DNA of 64,000 bases. It comes from Burkholderia lata (GTDB lineage Bacteria; Pseudomonadota; Gammaproteobacteria; Burkholderiales; Burkholderiaceae). Below are positions 49,207-60,228 of this stretch, piece by piece. Both the position numbers and the translations under genes were made by a program. The stretch's first letter is position 1. Each line of letters starts with the position of its first letter. The stretch is from the NCBI RefSeq assembly GCF_000012945.1, contig NC_007511.1:2418001-2482000 (forward strand), written 5' to 3'. The notes below the pieces were generated by a model. That model saw only the letters and a list, made by a program, of their open reading frames with translations. It was not told the DNA's origin and searched no databases.

Positions 49207-50193
49207 ATGGCTAAGCCCGCAAAGCGTGTTGCCGTCACCGGCGCCGCAGGTCAAATCGCTTACTCCCTGCTGTTCCGCATCGCGAACGGCGACCTGCTCG
49301 GCAAGGACCAGCCGGTCATCCTGCAACTGCTCGACCTCCCGCAAGCCCAAGGTGCCGTCAAAGGCGTCGTGATGGAACTCGACGATTGCGCGTTCCCGCT
49401 GCTGTCGGGCGTCGTGATCACCGATGATCCGAAGGTCGCATTCAAGGATGCCGACGTCGCACTGCTGGTCGGCGCACGTCCGCGCTCGAAGGGCATGGAG
49501 CGCAAGGACCTGCTGTCGGCAAACGCCGAAATCTTCACGGTTCAGGGCGCTGCGCTGAACGAAGTCGCCAGCCGCGACGTGAAGGTGCTGGTCGTCGGCA
49601 ACCCGGCGAACACGAACGCCTACATCGCGATGAAGTCGGCACCGGATCTGCCGAAGAAGAACTTCACGGCCATGCTGCGCCTCGACCACAACCGCGCGCT
49701 GTCGCAGCTCGCCGCGAAGTCGGGCAAGCCGGTCGCCTCGATCGAGAAGCTCGCCGTGTGGGGCAACCACTCGCCGACGATGTACCCCGACTTCCGCTTC
49801 GCGACCGCCGAAGGCGAATCGCTGCTGAAGCTGATCAACGACGACGTGTGGAACCGCGACACGTTCATCCCGACCGTCGGCAAGCGCGGCGCGGCGATCA
49901 TCGAAGCGCGCGGCCTGTCGTCGGCAGCGTCGGCAGCGAACGCAGCGATCGACCACGTGCGTGACTGGGTCCTCGGCACGAACGGCAAGTGGGTCACGAT
50001 GGGCATCCCGTCGGACGGCTCGTACGGCATCCCCGAAGACATCATCTACGGCGTGCCGGTCGTTTGCGAAAACGGCGAGTACAAGCGCATCGAAGGCCTG
50101 GAAATCGACGCGTTCTCGCGCGAGAAGATGGACGGTACGCTGGCCGAGCTGCTCGAAGAGCGCGATGGCGTCGCCCACCTGCTGAAGAACTAA
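49207..50193 (+). CDS. mdh: malate dehydrogenase
   Basis: A 328-residue NAD-dependent malate dehydrogenase of the LDH-like/cytosolic type found in beta-proteobacteria and actinobacteria. Features are [21 protein letters not shown] (nucleotide loop), [17 protein letters not shown] (mobile loop with substrate arginines), [13 protein letters not shown] and the catalytic His of [19 protein letters not shown] lies 8-9 bases before the ATG. It starts the mdh-citE-like-prpD-acnA run. Confidence 0.96.
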
Positions 50194-50208
50194 GCATCAC
50201 GCGTATTG

Positions 50209-50263
50209 CCGGGCTACCCTCGGGCAGCCCGGTTTCGGCCCGGGCCGGCATGCCGCCGGCCCG
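50209..50263 (+). terminator. tandem hairpins after mdh
   Basis: Two GC-rich stems: CCGGGCT/AGCCCGG (50209-50232, followed by TTTCGG) and CGGGCCGGC/GCCGGCCCG (50241-50263). They lie in the 184-bp mdh to lyase gap. The U run is weak, so they may reduce rather than end transcription into the following genes. Confidence 0.5.
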
Positions 50264-50377
50264 GCCGCCCGATCCGATCCGCGCACGTTTTGCCGCCCCG
50301 CGCTTGCCGCGCACCGGCCCAGAACGCGCCCGAATCCGATTTTCTCCACGTTGACCCGCTTCCCTGACGTAGACGAG

Positions 50378-51385
50378 ATGGCCGCGCTCACTCCCGCACA
50401 AGTGCTGTACGACGGGGCGTCCCCGCCCGCGATCCTGCCCTGCTGTGATCACTACGCGGGCAGCGAAAAGCTGATGCGCAAGTCGCTCGCGCTGCAGGCC
50501 GAGCTGGGCCCCGTGTTCGACATCACGCTCGACTGCGAAGACGGCGCGGCCGTCGGCCAGGAAGCCGCGCATGCGGCACTCGTCACCGACATCCTCGGCA
50601 GCGACGAGAACCGCTTCGGCCGCGTCGGCGTCCGCATCCACGACTTTTCCCACCCGCACTGGCGCGACGACGTGCGCATCGTGCTGCGTGCGGCGCGCGC
50701 CCCCGCCTACATTACGCTCCCGAAGATCGCGAGTGCCGCCGACGCCGCCGAAATGACCGCGTTCATCGAAGGCACGCGCCGCGAGCTGGGCATCGCGCAG
50801 CCGATTCCGGTCGACGTGCTGGTCGAGACGCACGGCGCGCTCGCGCATGCGGCCGCCCTCGCCGCGCTGCCGACGGTCGGCACGCTGAGCTTCGGGCTGA
50901 TGGATTTCGTCTCCGCGCACCATGGCGCGATTCCCGATTCCGCGATGCGCTCGCCCGGCCAGTTCGAGCACCCGCTCGTGCGCCGCGCGAAGCTGGAAAT
51001 CGCCGCGGCCTGCCACGCGCACGGCAAGACGCCGTCGCACAACGTGACGACCGAGGTGCGCGACATGAGCGTCGTCGCCGCCGATGCACGCCGCGCGCGC
51101 GACGAATTCGCCTTCACGCGGATGTGGAGCATCCACCCCGCGCAGATCCGCCCGATCGTCGACGCATTCGCGCCGCGCACCGACGAGGTCGCGCTGGCCG
51201 CCGAGATCCTGCTGGCCGCGCAGGCCGCTGACTGGGGCCCGACGCGCCACGGTGATACGCTGCACGATCGCGCGAGTTACCGGTATTACTGGTCGGTGCT
51301 GCGCCGCGCGCGGGCCACCGGCCAGCCCGTACCGGCCGAGGCCGCGCCGCTGTTCGGCCCGGCCGCCGCGGGCAGCGCGCCGTAA
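50378..51385 (+). CDS. HpcH/HpaI aldolase family CoA ester lyase (CitE-like)
   Basis: 335 residues of the CitE/malyl-CoA lyase TIM-barrel family. FDITLDCEDGAAVGQE contains the metal-binding acidic residues, RIHDFSHPHWRDDV the substrate region, and VDVLVETHGALAHAA the second acidic ligand. ALTPAQVLYDGASPPAILPCCDHYAGSEKLMRKS is the family N-terminus. No citrate lyase alpha or gamma gene is near, so it is more likely a free-standing CoA ester lyase. ATG 50378 chosen; TTG at 50351 is an in-frame alternative. Confidence 0.82.
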   Translation: MAALTPAQVLYDGASPPAILPCCDHYAGSEKLMRKSLALQAELGPVFDITLDCEDGAAVGQEAAHAALVTDILGSDENRFGRVGVRIHDFSHPHWRDDVRIVLRAARAPAYITLPKIASAADAAEMTAFIEGTRRELGIAQPIPVDVLVETHGALAHAAALAALPTVGTLSFGLMDFVSAHHGAIPDSAMRSPGQFEHPLVRRAKLEIAAACHAHGKTPSHNVTTEVRDMSVVAADARRARDEFAFTRMWSIHPAQIRPIVDAFAPRTDEVALAAEILLAAQAADWGPTRHGDTLHDRASYRYYWSVLRRARATGQPVPAEAAPLFGPAAAGSAP

Positions 51386-51615
51386 GCGCGCGCCGCCGGC
51401 CGATACACGAGTTTCATGCATTCGACGAGGCGCAAACCGGATAGAGGTTTGCGAAACGACAAAAAACGTAACGGAGCCCGAAAACCTGATATATGCGCGG
51501 CCAAATAGGTGAAAATAGCGGCCGCTGCGCGCTTTCGGGGCGCGTGCAGTTTCAAACCGGCCGGCAGTTTCGATTGCCGGCCCTTGTCAACTGATTATCG
51601 AAAGGTTCTGACTCC

Positions 51616-52131
51616 ATGAAGAAACTCCTGATCGCTACCGCCATCGGCGCCTTGTCCGCCACGATGCTGGTGTCGGCTCCGAGCGCGTTTGCCCAGGGTA
51701 CGACCACGACGACCGCGAAGAAGGCAACGGCCAAGCGCCCGGCGCCGGCCAAGCGCATCATCCCGCGCAGCAAGAAGGCACAGGCACGTGCCGCAGCGAA
51801 GGTCGATCCGGTACCGGACGGCGCGGTCAAGTGGTCCTGCAAGGAAGGTCTGTCGTTCGACCTCGCCGGCGACATGAAGCGCGACCAGGTCGTCACGGTT
51901 CACTGGGCGAAGAAGAACTACAAGCTGCCGCGTCAGGCCACGACGACGGGTGCCGACACGTTCTACGATCCGGCAGCAGGCTTCAAGCTGATCGTGATCC
52001 CGACCAAGGCGATGCTGTTCTCCGACGCAAACGGCGGCGAACGCCTCGCGGACGAATGCGTGACGCCGGAAATGACGCAAGGCACGCCGGCACCGACGCA
52101 GTCGAACGAGCTGAAGCCGGCAACGAACTAA
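51616..52131 (+). CDS. secreted basic protein of unknown function
   Basis: 171 residues. A signal peptide ([19 protein letters not shown] to SAFA, residues 1-26) is followed by a Thr/Lys/Ala/Arg-rich low-complexity linker (about 27-65) and a small domain (about 66-160: [69 protein letters not shown] region) with two cysteines that could pair. The domain faintly resembles MliC-type lysozyme-inhibitor proteins (a small C-W-containing beta fold with an xGL-like part); that is a guess. It sits unexpectedly between TCA-cycle genes, 22 bp before prpD. Confidence 0.78.
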   Translation: MKKLLIATAIGALSATMLVSAPSAFAQGTTTTTAKKATAKRPAPAKRIIPRSKKAQARAAAKVDPVPDGAVKWSCKEGLSFDLAGDMKRDQVVTVHWAKKNYKLPRQATTTGADTFYDPAAGFKLIVIPTKAMLFSDANGGERLADECVTPEMTQGTPAPTQSNELKPATN

Positions 52132-52153
52132 GCGCGTTCCCATCGGCCCCTCG

Positions 52154-53605
52154 ATGTCCGCCCCGGTCTCCAACGTCCGCCCTGCTCCGGATACGGTACT
52201 CGTCGATATCGTCGACTACGTGCTGAATGCCGGCATCGACAGCGCGCTCGCGCTGGAGACGGCGCGTCATTGCCTGATCGACACGCTCGGATGTGGACTC
52301 GAGGCGCTGTCCTACCCTGCCTGCACCAAGCTGCTTGGCCCCGTCGTGCCGGGCACGATCGTGCCGAACGGCGCGAAGGTGCCCGGCACGTCCTTCCAGC
52401 TCGATCCCGTCCAGGCCGCATTCGGCATCGGCGCGATGATCCGCTGGCTGGACTTCAACGACACCTGGCTCGCCGCCGAATGGGGTCATCCGTCCGACAA
52501 TCTCGGCGGGATCCTGGCGACGGCCGACTGGCTTTCCCGCACGGCCGTCGCGGCCGGCCGGAAGCCGCTCACGATGCGCGACGTGCTGGTCGCGATGATC
52601 CAGGCCCACGAGATCCAGGGCTGCCTCGCTCTCGAGAATTCGTTCAATGCGGTCGGGCTCGACCACGTGCTGCTCGTGAAGGTCGCATCGACGGCCGTCG
52701 TCGGCCGGCTGCTCGGGCTCACGCGCGACGAGCTGATCAACGCGGTGTCCAACGCGTTCGTCGACGGCCAGGCGCTGCGCACCTACCGCCACGCGCCGAA
52801 TACGGGCTCGCGCAAATCATGGGCGGCGGGCGACGCCACATCCCGCGCGGTGCGCCTCGCGCTGATCGCGAAAACGGGTGAAATGGGCTACCCGTCGGCG
52901 CTCACCGCAAAAACCTGGGGCTTCTACGACGTGCTGTTCGACGGCAAGCCGTTCCGCTTCCAGCGCCCGTACGGCACGTACGTGATGGAAAACGTGCTGT
53001 TCAAGATCGCATTCCCCGCCGAATTCCACGCGCAAACGGCCGCCGAGGCCGCGCTGCAGCTGCACGCGCAGCTCGCCGCCGCGGGCCGCACGACCGACGA
53101 CATCAGCCGGATCACGATCCGCACGCACGCGGCCGCGATCCGCATCATCGACAAGCAGGGCCCGCTCGCCAATCCGGCCGACCGCGACCACTGCATCCAG
53201 TACATGGTCGCCGTGCCGCTGCTGTTCGGCCGGCTGACCGCGGCCGACTACGAAGATTCGGCCGCCGCCGATCCCCGCATCGACGCGCTGCGCGCGAAAA
53301 CCGTGTGCGTCGAGGATCCGCAGTTCACGAAGGATTACCACGACCCGGACAAGCGCTCGATCGCGAATGCACTGACGATCGAGTTCACGGACGGGTCGAA
53401 GCTTGCCGAGGTGGCGGTCGAATACCCGCTCGGTCACCGGCGGCGCCGGACCGAAGGCGTCCCGCTCCTGGTCGAGAAGTTCAGGACCAACCTTGCCCGC
53501 CGCTTCCCGGCAAAGCAGCAACAAGCGATTCTCGACGTGTCGCTGGACCAGGCAAAGCTCGAAGCAATGCCGGTCGATGAGTACGTCGATCTGTATGTGA
53601 TATAG
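52154..53605 (+). CDS. prpD: 2-methylcitrate dehydratase (MmgE/PrpD family)
   Basis: 483 residues. It has the family signatures [48 protein letters not shown] and [18 protein letters not shown], with [14 protein letters not shown] near the end. It dehydrates 2-methylcitrate in propionate use and may also act on citrate. No prpB or prpC is in the window. Directly upstream of acnA, which can complete the isomerisation; the two could act in sequence. GC-content and codon use are like its neighbours. Confidence 0.88.
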   Translation: MSAPVSNVRPAPDTVLVDIVDYVLNAGIDSALALETARHCLIDTLGCGLEALSYPACTKLLGPVVPGTIVPNGAKVPGTSFQLDPVQAAFGIGAMIRWLDFNDTWLAAEWGHPSDNLGGILATADWLSRTAVAAGRKPLTMRDVLVAMIQAHEIQGCLALENSFNAVGLDHVLLVKVASTAVVGRLLGLTRDELINAVSNAFVDGQALRTYRHAPNTGSRKSWAAGDATSRAVRLALIAKTGEMGYPSALTAKTWGFYDVLFDGKPFRFQRPYGTYVMENVLFKIAFPAEFHAQTAAEAALQLHAQLAAAGRTTDDISRITIRTHAAAIRIIDKQGPLANPADRDHCIQYMVAVPLLFGRLTAADYEDSAAADPRIDALRAKTVCVEDPQFTKDYHDPDKRSIANALTIEFTDGSKLAEVAVEYPLGHRRRRTEGVPLLVEKFRTNLARRFPAKQQQAILDVSLDQAKLEAMPVDEYVDLYVI

Positions 53606-53657
53606 CCGTCATCTACAGGACACTTTGTTTCCTAGCCTTAAACCCAGGAAAATCACC

Positions 53658-56375
<2,718 letters not shown>

Positions 56376-56394
56376 GCGCCCTGCTTTTGCAGGT

Positions 56395-56459
56395 GCCGCA
56401 GCCGCCTCGCGGCGGTTGCGGCCGATTTGGATGCCCGACCTCGTGTCGGGCATTTTTTT
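56395..56459 (+). terminator. acnA terminator (two hairpins, U tract)
   Basis: First stem GCCGCAGCCGCC/GGCGGTTGCGGC (one G-U; 56395-56422), then ATGCCCGAC/GTCGGGCAT (56431-56453) followed by TTTTTTT. The second is a textbook rho-independent terminator. Confidence 0.92.
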
Positions 56460-56479
56460 GCCCGCGCGTCAGGCGCGCA

Positions 56480-56914
56480 TCATGCGGCCTTGCTGCTGCG
56501 CGGCTTCGCACCCGCGCCGGGCCGCGCGTTCTTCTTCAGATGCGTGCGGTTGTAGTCGATCGCCGCGCGGACGAGGTTCTTCAGCGCCCGCTTGTCGAGC
56601 TTGTCGCCTTCGAAGAAATCGATCGCGCGCCGCGCATTGCCGTCGAGGCCGTCGTTGAACAGCTGGTCGGGATCGGGCAGCTGCGCGCCGTGCATGAAGG
56701 TCACCTTCACCTTGCCCTTGTGCGCGTTCGCCACCGCGATCATCCCGTCGCACGACCATACGGGGCTGCCCATCCATTTCCATTCCTCGACGATGCCCGC
56801 TTGCGCGTCGAGGATCGTCTGGCGCAGGTCGGCGAAGGTCTTGCCGCGCCAGTCGTCGATGCCGGCGATCAGCGCGTCGATGCGCTCCGACGGCGTGAGG
56901 TCGGTTGTGCTCAT
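56480..56914 (-). CDS. DUF1801 domain protein
   Basis: 144 residues of the DUF1801 (YdhG-like, iron-chaperone-fold) family: LTPSERIDALIAGIDDWRGKTFADLRQTILDA, EEWKWMGSPVWSCDGMIAVANAHKGKVKVTFMHGAQLPD. The role is not established. Its ATG overlaps the end of the SRPBCC gene by 4 bp (ATGA), so it is the third gene of an ArsR-SRPBCC-DUF1801 operon. C-terminal tail is basic (KKNARPGAGAKPRSSKAA). Confidence 0.85.
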   Translation of the reverse strand: MSTTDLTPSERIDALIAGIDDWRGKTFADLRQTILDAQAGIVEEWKWMGSPVWSCDGMIAVANAHKGKVKVTFMHGAQLPDPDQLFNDGLDGNARRAIDFFEGDKLDKRALKNLVRAAIDYNRTHLKKNARPGAGAKPRSSKAA

Positions 56915-57342
56915 GCGCGGGCCTCCGTGCCTTCGTCCGGGCGGGCCAGCACCTGTTCGAGCGAGTCGAAGAACCGGACCCAGCCGTGCTGCGCCCCGCG
57001 GTAAGCCTGCTCCTGATCCGTACGGAAGCCGACCTGCTCCATCCGCAGGTGCGTGCCGGCCGGTGTGGGGGTGAGCGTCCACGTGACGACGCTTTCGAGG
57101 CCGTACGCGGCCCACGTATAGGACAACGCATGCGGCGGCTCGATCGTCAGGACCGTGCAGTCGACCGAGCCCCAGTCGGCGCGGAAGCTGAAGGCGCGGC
57201 CCGCGACGGGCTCGAAATCGCTCTTCATCAGCCACGCCTCGATCAGGTGCGGTTGCGTGAGCGCGCGCCAGATCTTCTCCGGCGGATGAGGCAGCTCCCG
57301 GTCGACGACGACGGAGCGCGTTTCGGTGGTGGCCTGGTTCAT
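56911..57342 (-). CDS. SRPBCC (AHSA1-like) domain protein
   Basis: 143 residues: a helix-grip fold starting VVVDRELPHPPEKIWRALTQPHLIEAWLM, with SFRADWGSVDCTVLTIEPPHALSYTWA and the C-terminal helix AYRGAQHGWVRFFDSLEQVL. These proteins bind hydrophobic ligands. Its ATG shares one base with the arsR-type stop (TAATG). The pairing with an ArsR regulator is seen very often across bacteria. Confidence 0.87.
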   Translation of the reverse strand: MNQATTETRSVVVDRELPHPPEKIWRALTQPHLIEAWLMKSDFEPVAGRAFSFRADWGSVDCTVLTIEPPHALSYTWAAYGLESVVTWTLTPTPAGTHLRMEQVGFRTDQEQAYRGAQHGWVRFFDSLEQVLARPDEGTEARA

Positions 57343-57665
57343 TACTGGTCCATCCTTTTCAGAAGATCTTCGAGGGCATCGAACCGGTTCTGCCAGAAGC
57401 CGGCCATCTGGCTCGTCCAGTCGATCAACGGGGCCAGCGCTTGAGGCTGCGCGCTGTAGTGCGTCTGCCGGCCTTCGTGACGATCGCTCACGAGCCCGGC
57501 CTGCTTCAGGACGCCCAGATGCTTCGAGACGGCAGGCTGCGAAACGCCCGCATGGGCCGTCAGCGCGGCAACCGTCAGCTCGCCGTCCGCGCACAGCCGC
57601 TCGAAGAGCGCGCGGCGCGTGGGATCGGCAAGTGTCCTGAAAAGCATGTCGTGTGCGTTCTGCAT
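57342..57665 (-). CDS. ArsR family transcriptional regulator
   Basis: 107 residues. Winged HTH: DMLFRTLADPTRRALFERLCADGELTV and GVSQPAVSKHLGVLKQAGLVSDRHEGRQTHYSAQPQALAPL. It has no metal-binding cysteine pair, so it is probably not a metal sensor. Start at MQNAHDML (57665) is preferred over MDLD (57677) because the latter codon lies inside the palindrome at 57675-57692, which is more likely operator and promoter. It probably represses its own operon. Confidence 0.83.
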   Translation of the reverse strand: MQNAHDMLFRTLADPTRRALFERLCADGELTVAALTAHAGVSQPAVSKHLGVLKQAGLVSDRHEGRQTHYSAQPQALAPLIDWTSQMAGFWQNRFDALEDLLKRMDQ

Positions 57666-57674
57666 GTCCAAATC

Positions 57675-57692
57675 CATAACCCGATGGTTATG
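57675..57692. promoter_or_regulatory. likely ArsR operator
   Basis: CATAACC-CGAT-GGTTATG, a perfect inverted repeat with 7-bp arms directly before (or overlapping) the start of the ArsR gene. The ATAACC...GGTTAT form is like operators known for ArsR regulators next to SRPBCC genes. Suggests autoregulation. Confidence 0.65.
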
Positions 57693-58307
57693 AATCGAAG
57701 CATATCCGCTGCTCGACGCGCGTCAAGGCGGAATTTCACAAACGACGTCGTGCGATCTTGCGCGGGCCCGCCGTCTGCCGCGTCGGCGCGCACACGCCGC
57801 GGGATTAGAGCATTTCCTCTAATTTGCGACTGCAGCATGCGATCCGAAAGCAGCCCGCAAGACTGTCGCAAGCGCCGTTCCACAGTTCGGGAAACGTTTG
57901 CGATCGACCCGCCCCTTTTTTGTGCACATCCGAATCCGTACCTGCCGCGTCGCTTCGTTTGACCACATAGTGCGACGCAGCACGCGGCAACGACCGGTCG
58001 CGCACGATGCGTTCATGCATCGATCCGCTCCGCGATCACGCACGTTCCGGCGCCGCGACGAGCGACTCGCGCGTGCGAACGTCGCGCTTTGCGCGCCGTC
58101 GTATCGCGAACCGGTTCCGTTCGCCTCTGCCGCGATCGCTTGCGCGGATGACGCAACGCATCCGCGCACACGCGCCGATGTCAGAACTGACAGCTATGGA
58201 AAATGGCAGCTACCTGAACGGCGGTGACGCCCTACGCTCGTCACCGCTCGCGATCCCACAAGGGTCGAGGGCTCCAGCAACGTCGTCTCTCCTAAAAAGG
58301 ACTCCCG
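57693..58307. promoter_or_regulatory. 615-bp gap upstream of the sedolisin gene
   Basis: Holds divergent promoters for the ArsR operon and the sedolisin. Inverted repeats: ATTAGAG-N6-CTCTAAT (57804-57823); GCGCGGATG-N8-CATCCGCGC (58142-58167); and the lux-box-like ATGTCAGAACTGACAG (58178-58193). A short AAAGGA ribosome site precedes the protease ATG. No convincing small gene. Confidence 0.45.
58178..58193. promoter_or_regulatory. candidate lux-type (CepR) box before the sedolisin gene
   Basis: ATGTCAGAACTGACAG, with arms TGTCAG/CTGACA. On the minus strand it reads CTGTCAGTTCTGACAT, close to the CTG-N10-CAG form of LuxR-family boxes and to CepR boxes described in Burkholderia (remembered, not checked). 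It is 115 bp before the start codon. Sedolisins of this type have been reported as quorum-sensing regulated in the B. cepacia complex. Confidence 0.45.
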
Positions 58308-60041
58308 ATGAAAAGGAACGCCTGGTTTGCCCTGCCCCTGCCGTCGCCCCGCCGCCTTGCGTGCGTGGCTCCGCTCGTGTTCGCCGCCGCTGCGGCGCAT
58401 GCGGCGACGGACTGGGTCGACACCCATACGAAGGCCTTTCTGACCGGCCCGCAGTTGATGGCGCGCAGCGCGGCGCCGTCGCTCGAACTTGCGGCCGGCG
58501 AAACGACCAACGTCGTCGTCAGCCTGAAGCTGCGCAATGCCGCGCAGCTCAAGCAACTGTCGCGCGACGTGAACCGGCCGGGCAGCGCGCAATACCGCCA
58601 GTACCTCACGCATGCGCAGTTCCTCGCCAACTACGCGCCGACCGAAGCGCAGGTGAAGTCGGTCGTCGACTATCTGCACAAGAGCGGCTTCGTGAACGTC
58701 GAGGTCGCTCCGAACCGGTTGCTGGTATCCGCACGCGGCACGGCCGGCACCGTGAAGACCGCATTCAACACGTCGCTCGTGCACTTCGAATACGCGGGCC
58801 GCGCGGGCTTCGCCAATACGTCGACCGCACAGGTGCCGCGCGCGCTCGGCGGCGTCGTCGGCTCGGTGCTCGGGCTGCAGAGCGTCGCACACGCTCGGCC
58901 GCTGCTGCACATCGGCAACGTGTCGAAGCCGCAGGCGCTCGCGGCCGGCACGGCGACCGGCCACTATCCGAAGGAATTCCCGGGCCTCTACAACGCAACC
59001 GGCGTGCCGACCGCAGCCGGCGTCACCGTCGGCATCATCACGATCGGCGGCGTGTCACAGACGCTGCAGGACCTGAAGCAGTTCACGTCGAGCAACGGCT
59101 ACAGCACCGTCTCGACGCAGACCGTCCAGACCAACGGCTCGGGCGGCACCTATACCGACGACCAGGACGGCCAGGGCGAGTGGGATCTCGACAGCCAGTC
59201 GATCGTCGGCTCGGCCGGCGGCAAGGTCGGCAAGCTCGTGTTCTACATGGCCGACCTCAACGCCAGCGGCAACACGGGCCTCACGCAGGCGTTCAACCAG
59301 GCCGTGTCGGACAACACCGCGAAGGTGATCAACGTGTCGCTCGGCTGGTGCGAGACCGACGCGAACGCGGACGGCACGATCGACGCCGAGGAACAGATCT
59401 TCACGACCGCCGCAGCGCAAGGCCAGACGTTCTCGGTTTCGTCGGGCGACGAAGGCGTGTACGAGTGCAACAACCGCGGCTATCCGGACGGCTCGAACTA
59501 CACGGTGTCGTGGCCGGCCTCGTCGCCGCACGTGGTCGCGATCGGCGGCACGACGCTCTACACGACGTCGTCGGGCGCGTTCTCGAATGAAACGGTGTGG
59601 AACGAAGGGCTCGACGGCAACGGCAAGCTGTGGGCGACGGGCGGCGGCGTCAGCACGATCCTGCCCGCGCCGTCGTGGCAGTCGGGCAGCAACCGCCAGC
59701 TGCCGGACGTGTCGTTCGACGCCGCGCAAAGCACAGGTGCGTACATCTACAACTACGGCCAGTTGCAGCAGATCGGCGGCACGAGCCTCGCCGCGCCGAT
59801 CTTCACGGGCCTCTGGGCGCGTCTGCTCGCAGCGAACGGCACGGGCCTCGGCTTCCCGGCCGGCAAGTTCTACGCCGACATTCCGTCGAACCCGTCGCTC
59901 GTGCGCTACGACGTCGTGTCGGGGAACAACGGCTATCAGGGGTATGGCTATAACGCAGGCACGGGCTGGGATTACACGACCGGCTTCGGCAGCCTGAACA
60001 TCGCGAACCTCAACCAGCTGATCAAGTCGGGCGGGTTCTAA
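58308..60041 (+). CDS. secreted sedolisin-type serine-carboxyl protease (S53)
   Basis: 577 residues as a precursor. A Sec signal (about 1-33, ending AHA) is followed by an activation propeptide (about 34-215: TDWVDTHTKAFLTGPQLMARSA, NRPGSAQYRQYLTHAQFL) and the S53 catalytic domain. The catalytic triad is Glu291 and Asp295 in GEWDLDSQ and Ser493 in GGTSLAAP; the oxyanion Asp is about 381 in SSGDEGVYE. A Ca-binding C-terminus with DYTTGFGSLN is present. Acid-active, pepstatin-insensitive proteases of this kind act outside the cell. The start follows AAAGGA; a long second frame overlaps this gene but is a shadow. Confidence 0.93.
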   Translation: MKRNAWFALPLPSPRRLACVAPLVFAAAAAHAATDWVDTHTKAFLTGPQLMARSAAPSLELAAGETTNVVVSLKLRNAAQLKQLSRDVNRPGSAQYRQYLTHAQFLANYAPTEAQVKSVVDYLHKSGFVNVEVAPNRLLVSARGTAGTVKTAFNTSLVHFEYAGRAGFANTSTAQVPRALGGVVGSVLGLQSVAHARPLLHIGNVSKPQALAAGTATGHYPKEFPGLYNATGVPTAAGVTVGIITIGGVSQTLQDLKQFTSSNGYSTVSTQTVQTNGSGGTYTDDQDGQGEWDLDSQSIVGSAGGKVGKLVFYMADLNASGNTGLTQAFNQAVSDNTAKVINVSLGWCETDANADGTIDAEEQIFTTAAAQGQTFSVSSGDEGVYECNNRGYPDGSNYTVSWPASSPHVVAIGGTTLYTTSSGAFSNETVWNEGLDGNGKLWATGGGVSTILPAPSWQSGSNRQLPDVSFDAAQSTGAYIYNYGQLQQIGGTSLAAPIFTGLWARLLAANGTGLGFPAGKFYADIPSNPSLVRYDVVSGNNGYQGYGYNAGTGWDYTTGFGSLNIANLNQLIKSGGF

Positions 60042-60054
60042 GCGAAGCGTGAAG

Positions 60055-60088
60055 GCCGGCGCGCAGCGGTGGTGGGCCGCGCGCCGGC
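60055..60088 (+). terminator. GC-rich hairpin after the sedolisin gene
   Basis: A perfect 10-bp stem GCCGGCGCGC/GCGCGCCGGC with a 14-base loop 13 bp after the stop. No U run follows, so it may be an imperfect terminator. Confidence 0.55.
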
Positions 60089-60163
60089 TGACGGACAGCA
60101 GCAAGAGCCCCGCTCGATGCGCGGCGTCACCACTATCCACCGCGTCAATATCGACATGACAAA

Positions 60164-60192
60164 CATCCGTTGGATCAATTTCCGAACGGATG
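60164..60192. promoter_or_regulatory. inverted repeat at the start of the MFS gene
   Basis: CATCCGTT-N13-AACGGATG, perfect 8-bp arms; the right arm includes an upstream ATG (60190). This spacing suits a LysR-type operator, so the true start is probably the later ATG at 60229. Confidence 0.5.
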
Positions 60193-60228
60193 CGACAGTG
60201 GACATTCACACAACCCGTGCTGCCCGCG

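Noticed and set aside
58007..59590. 527-codon frame overlapping the sedolisin gene in another frame
   Set aside because: Arg-rich translation with no motif, while the sedolisin frame has a signal peptide and full catalytic triad.
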